This document shows positions 8,511-16,081 of a DNA stretch of 64,000 bases, in pieces. Position 1 is the stretch's first letter. Every line of letters begins with the position of its first letter. Under the pieces are notes generated by a model. That model was not told where the DNA came from. It saw only the letters and a list, made by a program, of their open reading frames with translations, and did no database searches. The position numbers and the translations under genes were made by a program. Source of the DNA: Micromonospora echinospora (GTDB lineage Bacteria > Actinomycetota > Actinomycetes > Mycobacteriales > Micromonosporaceae). Location: the NCBI RefSeq assembly GCF_900091495.1, contig NZ_LT607413.1, forward strand, positions 5,099,001 to 5,163,000, given 5' to 3'.

Positions 8511-9463
8511 GCCAGGGTCACCTTCGGCGCCACCAGGTCGATGTGCGCGCCGGTCACCCCGTTGCCGAGGCCGATGTGCAGTCCACCGATGGCCTCGTTG
8601 AACTGGGAGTTGATCGTCCAGTCGACGTCGTCGGTCGGCCAGGTGGTGGCGGCGAACCCGAACTCGCTGACGTACTCCTTCTTGTTCGGGTCGACGAAGG
8701 TCAGCACCTCGGCGAGGACGGACTCGGTGCCGCAGGTCAGGGAGACCGGTCGGGAGTCCCTGATCTCCACGACGATCGGGGCGTGGTGGTTGCGCGCACG
8801 CAGGTCGGTCAGGTAGTCCCAGGTGCGTTCCGCGGTGTGTCTGACCCGGTCGGCGTAGAGCCGGTGGTGCGCGACGACGAAGCCCTCGGCCACGAAGGTG
8901 CCGTTCATGTCGTGGTGCGGTCGTTGGGTCTCCGGCGAGGACACCAGGCCCACCTCGAGGTACTGGGCCACGCTGACCCACTCGCCGCGCTGGATCACCA
9001 CGTTCCCCTTGGGGCTCATCAGGTTGACCTCGTCACCGAGGACCACCTCGACGTCCGTGCCGCCACCGGCGAGTCGCAGCCGGGGGGCGGTCTCCAACTG
9101 GCCGAGCCAGAACTGGACCCCGTCGACGCACCGCCGCAGGTCGATGTCGGCCAGGTAGCCGAGCATGTACAGCGCGCCGCGCTCGGTGCCGCAGAACGAG
9201 GCCACCGGGAGCACCAGCATGGCGGAGTTCGCGAAGTACCGCTCGATGACCGGTCCCGTCGGTGTGGTGGCGAAGTCGATCGGGATCGCGACCACGTCCA
9301 GCAGCAGGTCGGGGTCGGTCGTGGGGAGTTCGCCGTAGTGGCGGGCGGTGAGGCCGTGCTGCCGCAGAACGTCAACGACGGCGGCCGAGTCGCTGACGAA
9401 GGTGGGCTCGCGGCCGGAGAAGGCCGGTCGCAGACTGGACCCGAGGGAATCGAGGCGGGACAC
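8507..9463 (-). CDS. M29 aminopeptidase / NicX-like metalloprotein
   Basis: 318 aa from GTG 9463, with GAGGAG just upstream. The C-terminal part resembles the leucyl aminopeptidase (M29)/NicX fold: SEFGF (E267), NEAIGGLHIGLG (E290, H296) and AHIDLV with the HxD pair H307/D309. An upstream segment, GDEVNLMSPKGNVV (E145), matches the family's substrate-side Glu loop. Potential metal ligands are therefore retained. The N-terminal 130 residues are not recognised. It sits between the precursor peptide and the P450, coupled to the latter, so it could remove the leader or serve as a modifying metalloenzyme. The family call is from motifs only. Confidence 0.55.
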   Translation of the reverse strand: MSRLDSLGSSLRPAFSGREPTFVSDSAAVVDVLRQHGLTARHYGELPTTDPDLLLDVVAIPIDFATTPTGPVIERYFANSAMLVLPVASFCGTERGALYMLGYLADIDLRRCVDGVQFWLGQLETAPRLRLAGGGTDVEVVLGDEVNLMSPKGNVVIQRGEWVSVAQYLEVGLVSSPETQRPHHDMNGTFVAEGFVVAHHRLYADRVRHTAERTWDYLTDLRARNHHAPIVVEIRDSRPVSLTCGTESVLAEVLTFVDPNKKEYVSEFGFAATTWPTDDVDWTINSQFNEAIGGLHIGLGNGVTGAHIDLVAPKVTLA

Positions 9464-9576
9464 GTGCTCCTCACAGAGGGGTGTCGTCGGGAGTGCGTGC
9501 GCGACTCGGGTGGGCGCCCCGGGTGAGTGGGACGGGATCGCCGGGACCGGGCCACGAACCGCGGGGACGCGGCGCT

Positions 9577-9607
9577 GCCGGCCCGTAGGTGTGCGTACCG
9601 GGCCGGC
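9577..9607 (-). terminator. Intercistronic hairpin after precursor peptide 1
   Basis: GCCGGCCCG (9577-9585) pairs perfectly with CGGGCCGGC (9599-9607) around a 13-nt loop, 30 nt past the peptide stop. A partial terminator here would leave precursor transcript in excess over the enzyme genes, as is common in RiPP operons. Confidence 0.5.
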
Positions 9608-9637
9608 AACGTCTTCGGAGGGGCTAGCGGATCCTCG

Positions 9638-9868
9638 TCAGAAGGTGGCGCTGCACGGGCAGAGCTGGGGCTCGGCCGGTGCGGCGAACTCCACGTCGTC
9701 GGAGGCGGAGATCTCGTCGTAGACGCCCTGGACGTAGGACTGGGTGTACGTCTCGCGGAGAACGAGTGGTGCGTTGTCCACGTCCCAGGTGCTGGTCGAC
9801 GTGGTGACCGTGTTGTCGCCGTGCATGCCGTCACCGAGCATGCGCAGCTTTCGGCTTTCGACTGCCAT
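9638..9868 (-). CDS. Candidate RiPP precursor peptide 1 (CPCxxxF core)
   Basis: 76 aa from ATG 9868, with a strong GGGAGG 8 nt upstream. The in-frame TTG at 9895 is rejected because this site fits the ATG. The N-terminus MAVESRKLRMLGDG carries RKL-x3-GxG, shared with the peptide at 7055-7267. The middle is Thr/Ser-rich, then acidic (YDEISASDDVEF). The C-terminus is AEPQLCPCSATF. The two cysteines (70 and 72) are the only ones in the peptide and are set in CPC exactly as in the second peptide. First gene of the probable operon, with its own AT-rich promoter and a hairpin behind it. No known RiPP class was recognised. Confidence 0.7.
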   Translation of the reverse strand: MAVESRKLRMLGDGMHGDNTVTTSTSTWDVDNAPLVLRETYTQSYVQGVYDEISASDDVEFAAPAEPQLCPCSATF

Positions 9869-9954
9869 TGTTGCACCTCCCGTGCCCGCAGGCAACGCTG
9901 GTCAATATGCAGAACGTAGTCGACAAATTCTCCGGATTCAACCTTTCGCAAATG

Positions 9955-9985
9955 ATCCTATTCTGCATTCATCGAAAATCGACAA
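9955..9985 (-). promoter_or_regulatory. Promoter of the precursor-peptide operon
   Basis: On the minus strand TTGTCG (9980-9985) and TAGGAT (9955-9960) are 19 bp apart. The -10 is a perfect TAGRRT actinomycete box. The 9896-10111 interval is strikingly AT-rich for this genome and holds no other gene. Confidence 0.4.
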
Positions 9986-10111
9986 TATTATTTTTCGTGG
10001 TTCCGGGGGGCGTGGCCGGCAGCCGGCAGCCCTGACCGCGCCGGACGTCCGTCCCGCCGGTGGCGGTATCTCCACCTCCCGGAGGCCACCCGCGAGCGGC
10101 ATCCAGTTTTC

Positions 10112-11914
10112 CTACACGTAGGCGGAAGCCTGCTGTGAATACATCCGCGCGTACGTCCCGCGCGCCGCCATCAGCTCTTCGTGTGTGCCCTGTTCGGTGA
10201 GTTGGCCGTGTTCGAGGACAAGTATCCGGTCGGCTGCCCGTACCGTGGAGAATCGGTGGCTGATGACGACGACGGCCCGCCGGCCACGCATCCGGGAAAG
10301 CGTCGCGAACATCTTCGCCTCCGCCTCGGCGTCGAGCGAGGCGGTCGGCTCGTCGAGGACGACCAGGGACGGGTCCCGATACAGCACCCGGGCGATGGCC
10401 AGGCGCTGCCACTGCCCGACGGACAGGTCGACCCCACCAGCCAGTTCGGCGGCGAGGAGCGTGTCGTACCCCCGGGGAAGCTGTTCGATGAACGCGTCGG
10501 CCTCGGCCTCCCGGGCTGCCGCGCGGACCCTCGCCAGGTCGGTGCCGTCGGTGTCCGGGGCCGCGCCGACCCGGATGTTGTCCGCCGCCGAGAACCAGTA
10601 GCGGGCGAAGCTCTGGAACACCGCGCCGATCTCGTTCCCCAGGTGCTGCCCCTGGACCGGCCGGCCGTTCCACCGGACCTCCCCGGACTGTGCCGCGTAC
10701 AGTCCGCACAGCAGCTTGGCGAGCGTCGTCTTGCCGGAGCCGTTGTGCCCCACGATCGCCACCATCTCGTCGCCGTCCAGGGCGAAGGTGACGTCCCGGA
10801 GCGCGGGCCGGTCGGCGGCCGGATAGCGGAACGTGAGATGGTCCGCCTCCAGGCGGTGCAACGGGCCGGCCGCCGGGGCGTCCCGGCCACCACCCGGCAG
10901 TGTCTCCAGGAGCCGCATGGTCTCCAGGAAGTCGGCCATCTGCCCGGAGTGTTCGCGCAGCGCCCCCGCGTTGGCCGCGATGGTCTGCGACTGGTTGGAC
11001 AGGACCAGCACGGAGATCCCGACGGTGGCCGCCGCCAGGAGGTCGACGTGGCCGCGAGCCAACAGCCAGGCCAGCGAGACCAGCAGGACGGTCAGGCTGA
11101 CCGCGACCCCGAGCGCGGCGACCACGGCCCGGCGCAGGAATCCCCGGACGAGCGCGGCGATCTCCGCGATCCGCTCGTCGTACAGGTATCGCCACCGGTC
11201 GGCGAGGAACTCCTGGACACCGAAGACCCGGATCTCCGCGGCCTGGTCACGTGCTTCGAGGATGTTCTCGATGTACTGGCGTTCCCGGTCGCTGGGGGTG
11301 TGCCCCCAGGTGAAGGTCAGTAGTCGCTCGCCGAGGGCCCGGCCGGTGAGCAGGACCGGCAGCCCGGACAACAGCGCCACCGGCAGCAGGACCGGCGCGG
11401 TGAGCGCCACGGCGACCACGAGACCGGCCACGGTCAGGGCCGAGGCGATCACCCGTGGCACCGCCAGGGTGATCTGGAGGGCCGACGTCGAGGCCCGCCG
11501 GGCCCGGACGAGACGGTCGTGGAACGCCGGAGAGTCGAACTCGATGAGATCACTGCGGGCCGACAGCAGCGTGATCTGTTCCTCGCACCACCGGATGACC
11601 CGCTCGGTGAGCAAGCGGTGGAGCCCGCCGCCGACCATCCGGCCGAACGCGATGACCGAGACCAGCAGGATCACGCCGGCGAGCAGGACCCATACCGACA
11701 GGCTCGCCGGCCGACCCTGGTGCCGGGCCAGTTCGGCGGCGAGGCCACGGCCGAGGACCAGCACCGCGGCGAGACCGAGCCCGGTCGCGCACATCGTCGC
11801 CAGCACGCCGTAGAAGGACGGACCACCGGCCCGTGCGACCAGTCCGACGACCTGCCAGAGCGAGGCCCGGGGTGGCGCTTCGGCCGGGCCGTCGTCCGGG
11901 CCCGGCGCGGTCAC
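10112..11914 (-). CDS. ABC exporter, fused membrane and ATPase domains
   Basis: About 600 aa from GTG 11914, the first start codon in this frame downstream of a good promoter. Six membrane helices fill roughly residues 20-320. The ATPase follows with Walker A GHNGSGKTT, signature LSVGQWQRLAIARVL, Walker B LVVLDEPTASLD and the H-loop VVVISHRFSTV. This is the standard half-transporter layout (MsbA/LanT-like core). There is no N-terminal C39 peptidase domain, so it cannot itself trim a leader. It lies upstream of the CPCxxxF peptide on the same strand and is the obvious exporter for its product (inference from position). Confidence 0.85.
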   Translation of the reverse strand: MTAPGPDDGPAEAPPRASLWQVVGLVARAGGPSFYGVLATMCATGLGLAAVLVLGRGLAAELARHQGRPASLSVWVLLAGVILLVSVIAFGRMVGGGLHRLLTERVIRWCEEQITLLSARSDLIEFDSPAFHDRLVRARRASTSALQITLAVPRVIASALTVAGLVVAVALTAPVLLPVALLSGLPVLLTGRALGERLLTFTWGHTPSDRERQYIENILEARDQAAEIRVFGVQEFLADRWRYLYDERIAEIAALVRGFLRRAVVAALGVAVSLTVLLVSLAWLLARGHVDLLAAATVGISVLVLSNQSQTIAANAGALREHSGQMADFLETMRLLETLPGGGRDAPAAGPLHRLEADHLTFRYPAADRPALRDVTFALDGDEMVAIVGHNGSGKTTLAKLLCGLYAAQSGEVRWNGRPVQGQHLGNEIGAVFQSFARYWFSAADNIRVGAAPDTDGTDLARVRAAAREAEADAFIEQLPRGYDTLLAAELAGGVDLSVGQWQRLAIARVLYRDPSLVVLDEPTASLDAEAEAKMFATLSRMRGRRAVVVISHRFSTVRAADRILVLEHGQLTEQGTHEELMAARGTYARMYSQQASAYV

Positions 11915-11994
11915 CGACCGGCCCTGGTGGTCAGGGGTCGCACGTTCGCGTCTCGGACCACGTTCCGATGAGGGGTCAGTCGAGACACGGATCG

Positions 11995-12023
11995 AAAGTA
12001 CTCCATATATATGCGCAGGGCAA
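11995..12023 (-). promoter_or_regulatory. Promoter of the ABC exporter gene
   Basis: Minus strand: TTGCCC (12018-12023), 17-bp spacer containing CATATATAT, then TACTTT (11995-12000). It is followed by an ~80-nt leader to GTG 11914. Nothing else is seen in 11915-12158. Confidence 0.4.
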
Positions 12024-12158
12024 CCACGGGGACACCCTGCGCGACGCTCCCGCCCCGGGCGCTGAACCCGCTCGCCCGGCACGGTGCGATCCCGCTCCGG
12101 GCGGGGGCCTCGACCCGGCGGCGCTGACCGGGGCCACGCCGGACGGTGACCGCTGACG

Positions 12159-12671
12159 TCAGCCGAAGGGGTCGTGCCGGGGGAGCGCCGAGCCGGGCAG
12201 CTTCCCCTGCGGGTTGTAGACGGCACACATGACGTCGCGGTCGCCGTCCGCCCAGGTCTCCGCCGTCGGGACGATCGGGTAGTAGTCCAGCCCCGACTCC
12301 TCCCTGCTGCCCCAGTAGTGGGCGAAGCCCCGCTCGCAACTGTCCCAGGCGAAGGTGGCGAGCGCGTCGGGGTCGAAGGGGCCGTCGGGGACGTGGACGA
12401 TGCCGTACGCCTGGTTGTCAGCCCGTTCGCCGCACGGTCGGTAGCGTACGACCTCCTCGTTCGCCGAACGCGAGTAGGCGGGGTCGTCGAAACACTCGGT
12501 GACCTCGATGTCGAGGATGCCGGTCGTCGCCGCGGTGATGAACCTGTCGTCCTTCACCAGCACGGGCGGCGTCGGGCTCACGAACAGCGTGCCGAGCGCG
12601 GCGACGCTGACGGCTGCCGCCGCCGGCCGACGGTATGACCACCACCTGTGACCCTGCCGGGCGACGTTCAT
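12159..12671 (-). CDS. Septum-formation-like secreted or anchored protein
   Basis: 170 aa from ATG 12671, with AGGTG upstream. An N-terminal membrane or signal segment (about 15-35) is followed by an extracytoplasmic domain with regularly placed cysteines (VTECFDDPAYS, RYRPCGE, WDSCERGF, DRDVMCAVY) and the phrase PTAETWADGDRDVMC. This is the pattern of the actinobacterial Septum_form (Pfam) domain. Role unknown. It is codirectional with the ABC exporter but about 245 bp away, behind a separate promoter, so membership in the RiPP-like locus is doubtful. Confidence 0.55.
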   Translation of the reverse strand: MNVARQGHRWWSYRRPAAAAVSVAALGTLFVSPTPPVLVKDDRFITAATTGILDIEVTECFDDPAYSRSANEEVVRYRPCGERADNQAYGIVHVPDGPFDPDALATFAWDSCERGFAHYWGSREESGLDYYPIVPTAETWADGDRDVMCAVYNPQGKLPGSALPRHDPFG

Positions 12672-12944
12672 CGGGCACCTGACTCTTCCGACCAGTGGGA
12701 CGGGCCGATGGTAGGCGCGGCGGGCTGGCGCCGAGGCCAACTCCAGGTGTCCACCGGATGGAGCCGTGGTGATGCCTGACCAGTCCGTGTTTTCCCTGCT
12801 CAGCATCCAGATGATCTGACTCACAGCTCGCATGGCTTCGTCCCGGGTTCACCCGCCGGCAAGGCCGACGACCATCGTTCGTTGATCAACAAGGCGTGGA
12901 TAACGGGGCTCACCTCCCCACGACGATTCTGGAGGGACCCAACC

Positions 12945-14306
12945 GTGAGTGAGGTCAAGAGGCCTTGGTTCAGCGGGACCCGACGCGTGACCCTGGCGGC
13001 GATCGGCGCGACCGCGCTGCTCGTCGGTGGCGTCGCGGTCGGCCCCGCGCTCGGTGACTCCGTTCCGACGAAGTTCCCGGCTGCGGAGATCCACAAGCCG
13101 TCCCCGATGCCCGATCGCATCATGCTCATCCCGACCACCACACCGTCGACCAGCCAGCGCGTGACCTGGCGCGCCGACGCGGAGCCCACCTGGGCCCAGG
13201 CGCAGATCCTGGAGGCGCCGCGCGCCCTGGGCGAGGTCGTGCCGGCGACCGGTGCCGTGACCACCGTCCGCGCCCTGAACACCAGCGCGGTCAACACCTC
13301 CCTGGGATACGCCTCCACGTTCCACACCGCGGAGTTCACCGGCCTCAAGCCGGACACCCGCTACACCTACCGGGTCGGCGACGGCACGAACTGGAGCGAG
13401 TGGATCGACTTCACCACCGCCGCGGGCGATCTCGAACCGTTCTCGTTCGTCTACTACGGCGACGCGCAGAACTACATCGACAGCGCGGTGCCGCGCGTGT
13501 TCCGGCAGGCCTTCGCCGACCGGCCGCAGGCCAAGATGATCGTGAACGCCGGCGACCTCATCGACTCCGCCAACAGCGAAGAGCAGTGGGGCCAGTGGCA
13601 CCGCGCGGACGGTTTCATCAACGCGCAGGTCAACAACATCTCGATCCCCGGCAACCACGAGTACAGCGGTGGCCAGTTGTCCACCTTCTGGCGGCCACAG
13701 TTCGCCTACCCGGACAACGGCCCGGGCAACGCGGACCTGAAGCAGACCGCCTACTACGTCGACTACCAGGGCGTACGGTTCATCGGCCTGGACACCAACA
13801 AGCAGAGCAACGCCGAGCTCATGGCCGCGCAGACGGCGTGGCTGGAGGGGCTGCTCAAGGACAACCCCAACAAGTGGACCGTGGTGACCTTCCACCACCC
13901 GGTCTACTCGACCACCGGCACCCGCAACAACCCCAACGTCCGTGACCAGTGGGGACCGCTGTTCGAGAAGTACGGCGTGGACCTGGTCCTGCAGGGCCAC
14001 GACCACTCGTACGGCCGCGGCAACAAGGTCGAGAACCGCCTCTCGGCCCAGGTCCACAAGGGCGTCGCCTACGTCGTGTCCGTCTCCGGCGGCAAGATGT
14101 ACGAGCTCAACGGCGGGGTGAACTGGACCGGTAACGGCGCTGAGGTCCGCAGCTCCGCTCAGGACGTGCAGCTCTACCAGATGATCGACGTCGAGGCCAA
14201 CCAGATCCGGTTCGAGGCCCGCTACGCCAACGGCCAGCACCACGACGGCTTCGTCATCCGCAAGAACGAGAACGGCGCGCGGACTGTCGTCGAGCTGAAG
14301 CCGTAG
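12945..14306 (+). CDS. Secreted purple-acid-phosphatase-like metallophosphoesterase
   Basis: 453 aa from GTG 12945, preceded by GGAGGG. The signal peptide or anchor is about residues 10-35. An N-terminal fibronectin-like domain (LKPDTRYTYRVGDG) precedes the calcineurin-type phosphoesterase domain. All five metal-binding blocks are visible: YYGDAQNY, NAGDLIDS, PGNHEY, TFHHPVY and GHDHSYGR. The protein should hydrolyse phosphate esters outside the cell with a dinuclear metal centre. It starts a run of three codirectional genes ending in a NicO-type transporter; the spacing to the next gene is 91 bp. Confidence 0.9.
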   Translation: MSEVKRPWFSGTRRVTLAAIGATALLVGGVAVGPALGDSVPTKFPAAEIHKPSPMPDRIMLIPTTTPSTSQRVTWRADAEPTWAQAQILEAPRALGEVVPATGAVTTVRALNTSAVNTSLGYASTFHTAEFTGLKPDTRYTYRVGDGTNWSEWIDFTTAAGDLEPFSFVYYGDAQNYIDSAVPRVFRQAFADRPQAKMIVNAGDLIDSANSEEQWGQWHRADGFINAQVNNISIPGNHEYSGGQLSTFWRPQFAYPDNGPGNADLKQTAYYVDYQGVRFIGLDTNKQSNAELMAAQTAWLEGLLKDNPNKWTVVTFHHPVYSTTGTRNNPNVRDQWGPLFEKYGVDLVLQGHDHSYGRGNKVENRLSAQVHKGVAYVVSVSGGKMYELNGGVNWTGNGAEVRSSAQDVQLYQMIDVEANQIRFEARYANGQHHDGFVIRKNENGARTVVELKP

Positions 14307-14397
14307 CTTCCGTCGACGCGACCACGTCATCGCGAACCCGCCAGGTGCGGGCCGGCGGTTGCCGGCCCGCACCACCCGGCGGCGAACAGGAGAACCG

Positions 14398-15060
14398 TTG
14401 AGCATCCCTATCCGTACCCTCGCCGTGCCGCTCGGCGTGGCGGTGGCGACGCTGGCCGTGGCCGCCGGGCCCGCCGCCCCGACGGCCGCCCATCCCTTCG
14501 GACCCCCGTCGACGGCGCGGATCAGCGCGGACGGCTCCGAGGTCGTCATCACCTGGCAAGCAGCCGAGGACGACTGGGTGGCCCTCGGCCAGTCGCTCGG
14601 CGCCTTCGAGGACCCCGCCACCGGCACGGTGTCGACCGAGCTGACGGGGGAGCAGAAGTTGCAGCGCTCGACCGCGGTACGCGACTACCTGCTCGACCGG
14701 ATCGTGGTCGCGCAGAACGGAAAGCCCTGCGCGAGCGAGGTGACGGCGCTGGAGAACCTGCTGAACCGGGGAGCCGAGGTCACCTTCGACTGCTCCGGCC
14801 CGGTCGCCGAGGTGGACGTGACTCTCGACGCGCTGACCGACCTCAACGAGGCGTACCGGACGATGCTCACCGCCGAGACGCCCGCTACCCCGGCGCGGAC
14901 GCTCTTCACCGCGACCGAGCCGACGCAGCGCCTCGGTTTCTCCCCGACGGGTGGACCGGCGGCGGTGACGACGGTGGCCGTCGGCACCGGGGTTGCCGCG
15001 CTGGCCGTCGTCGGGCTGCTGACGGCGGTTCGGATCCGACGCGCGCGGAGGCGTTCGTGA
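14398..15060 (+). CDS. Membrane-anchored exported protein of unknown function
   Basis: 220 aa from TTG 14398, with GGAGAACCG directly before it. It has a signal peptide (about 1-27), an extracytoplasmic domain with one cysteine pair (KPCASEV and VTFDCSGP), and a single C-terminal helix (TTVAVGTGVAALAVVGLLTAV) followed by basic residues. Topology is therefore outside domain plus C-terminal anchor. It overlaps the NicO-type gene by GTGA, so the two are coupled and probably act together, perhaps in metal presentation (inference). No domain was recognised. Confidence 0.7.
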   Translation: MSIPIRTLAVPLGVAVATLAVAAGPAAPTAAHPFGPPSTARISADGSEVVITWQAAEDDWVALGQSLGAFEDPATGTVSTELTGEQKLQRSTAVRDYLLDRIVVAQNGKPCASEVTALENLLNRGAEVTFDCSGPVAEVDVTLDALTDLNEAYRTMLTAETPATPARTLFTATEPTQRLGFSPTGGPAAVTTVAVGTGVAALAVVGLLTAVRIRRARRRS

Positions 15061-15905
15061 ACGGCCTGAACGGGTTCGACAGCAGGCTGGTCGCGCTCTT
15101 CGACAACCGCGCGGCCTTCTGGGTGGCGCTGATCGTCGCCTTCGGCGTCGGCGCGGCGCACGCGGTCGCGCCCGGACACGGCAAGAGCGTCACGGCGGCG
15201 TACCTGGTGGGCACCCGCGGCCGTTACCAGGACGCGCTCCGCCTCGGGGTCATCGTCGCGGTGATGCACACCTTCTCGGTGCTCGTGCTGGCACTGTCGT
15301 GGGTCGGCCTGAGCGGGGTGGCCAGCCTCGGCACGGAGGCGATCACCGGTTGGATGCAGGCGGCCGCCGGCCTGGTGGTGGTCGGCGTCGGCGTCAACCT
15401 GACCTACCGTCAGCTACGGCGACGGGACCACTCCCACGCGCACTCCCACTCCCACACGCACGCCCACGCGTCGGTGCACGCCCACGCCCATCCGGGCGAG
15501 CACGCCTCCGACCGTTCCCACACGCACGACGAGTCCTCTTCCCACGGACACCACCACCACGAGGAGTTGACCGATCCGTGGTCACGGCGGGGACTGCTCG
15601 CCCTCGCGCTCTCGGGTGGGCTCCTGCCGTCGCCGTCTGCCTTCATCGTGCTGGTGAGCGGGCTGCTCACCGGTCGTGCGTTCGACGCGGTCGTCCTCGT
15701 CGTCGCGTTCGGAGCCGGTATGGCGCTCACCCTGACCGGCGTCGGTGTGGTGACCATCCGCGGAGTCGCGCTGGTGGCGACCCGCTCCCGGCGGTGGCCG
15801 CTGGCCTCGACGCTCGCGGCGTGGATTCCCGCCCTCGCCGGCATCGCGGTGATGATCGGCGGTTGCCTCTACCTGCTTACCGCGCTGTCCGCCCTGAGCG
15901 CCTGA
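15057..15905 (+). CDS. NicO-family nickel/cobalt transporter (RcnA-like)
   Basis: 282 aa, starting at a GTG that overlaps the upstream stop. About six to seven membrane helices are seen. The first transport motif, HAVAPGHGKS (residues ~36-45), and GGLLPSPSA are diagnostic of the NicO/HoxN-related exporters. A cytoplasmic or periplasmic loop at ~125-170 holds roughly twenty histidines in HSHAHSH-type runs, typical of RcnA-like Ni/Co efflux or uptake proteins. Direction of transport cannot be settled by sequence. The coupled upstream anchored protein and metallophosphoesterase suggest a metal-linked operon. Confidence 0.85.
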   Translation: MNGLNGFDSRLVALFDNRAAFWVALIVAFGVGAAHAVAPGHGKSVTAAYLVGTRGRYQDALRLGVIVAVMHTFSVLVLALSWVGLSGVASLGTEAITGWMQAAAGLVVVGVGVNLTYRQLRRRDHSHAHSHSHTHAHASVHAHAHPGEHASDRSHTHDESSSHGHHHHEELTDPWSRRGLLALALSGGLLPSPSAFIVLVSGLLTGRAFDAVVLVVAFGAGMALTLTGVGVVTIRGVALVATRSRRWPLASTLAAWIPALAGIAVMIGGCLYLLTALSALSA

Positions 15906-16014
15906 CCGGGCGCTGCCGCTCACCCCGCCGGCGCTGGACCGATGCGTCGCATGGTCAGCGAGGTCGGCGGAGAGCCCGCCGCCCGGAAGCCCCGACCATC
16001 GGGTCGTAGTGGGT

Positions 16015-16066
16015 ACCGGCCCGGTCCTGCACCGACCTGGATGGAGGTGTCAGGACCGGGGCCGGT
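16015..16066. terminator. Bidirectional terminator between convergent genes
   Basis: A 15-bp stem (16015-16029 with 16051-16066) has a single bulged C and a 21-nt loop. It lies between the stops at 15905 (+) and 16082 (-). Confidence 0.55.
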
Positions 16067-16081
16067 GGTGCGACCGCCGGG

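Noticed and set aside
7055..9868. Biarylitide/cittilin-type P450 RiPP
   Set aside because: Those precursors are very short or end in Tyr/Trp/His cores such as MxYxW. Neither peptide here has such a core, and the gene set differs.
15430..15570. Runs of CAC/CCAC repeats suggesting a tandem repeat array
   Set aside because: They encode the His-rich loop of the NicO transporter in frame; unit lengths are irregular.
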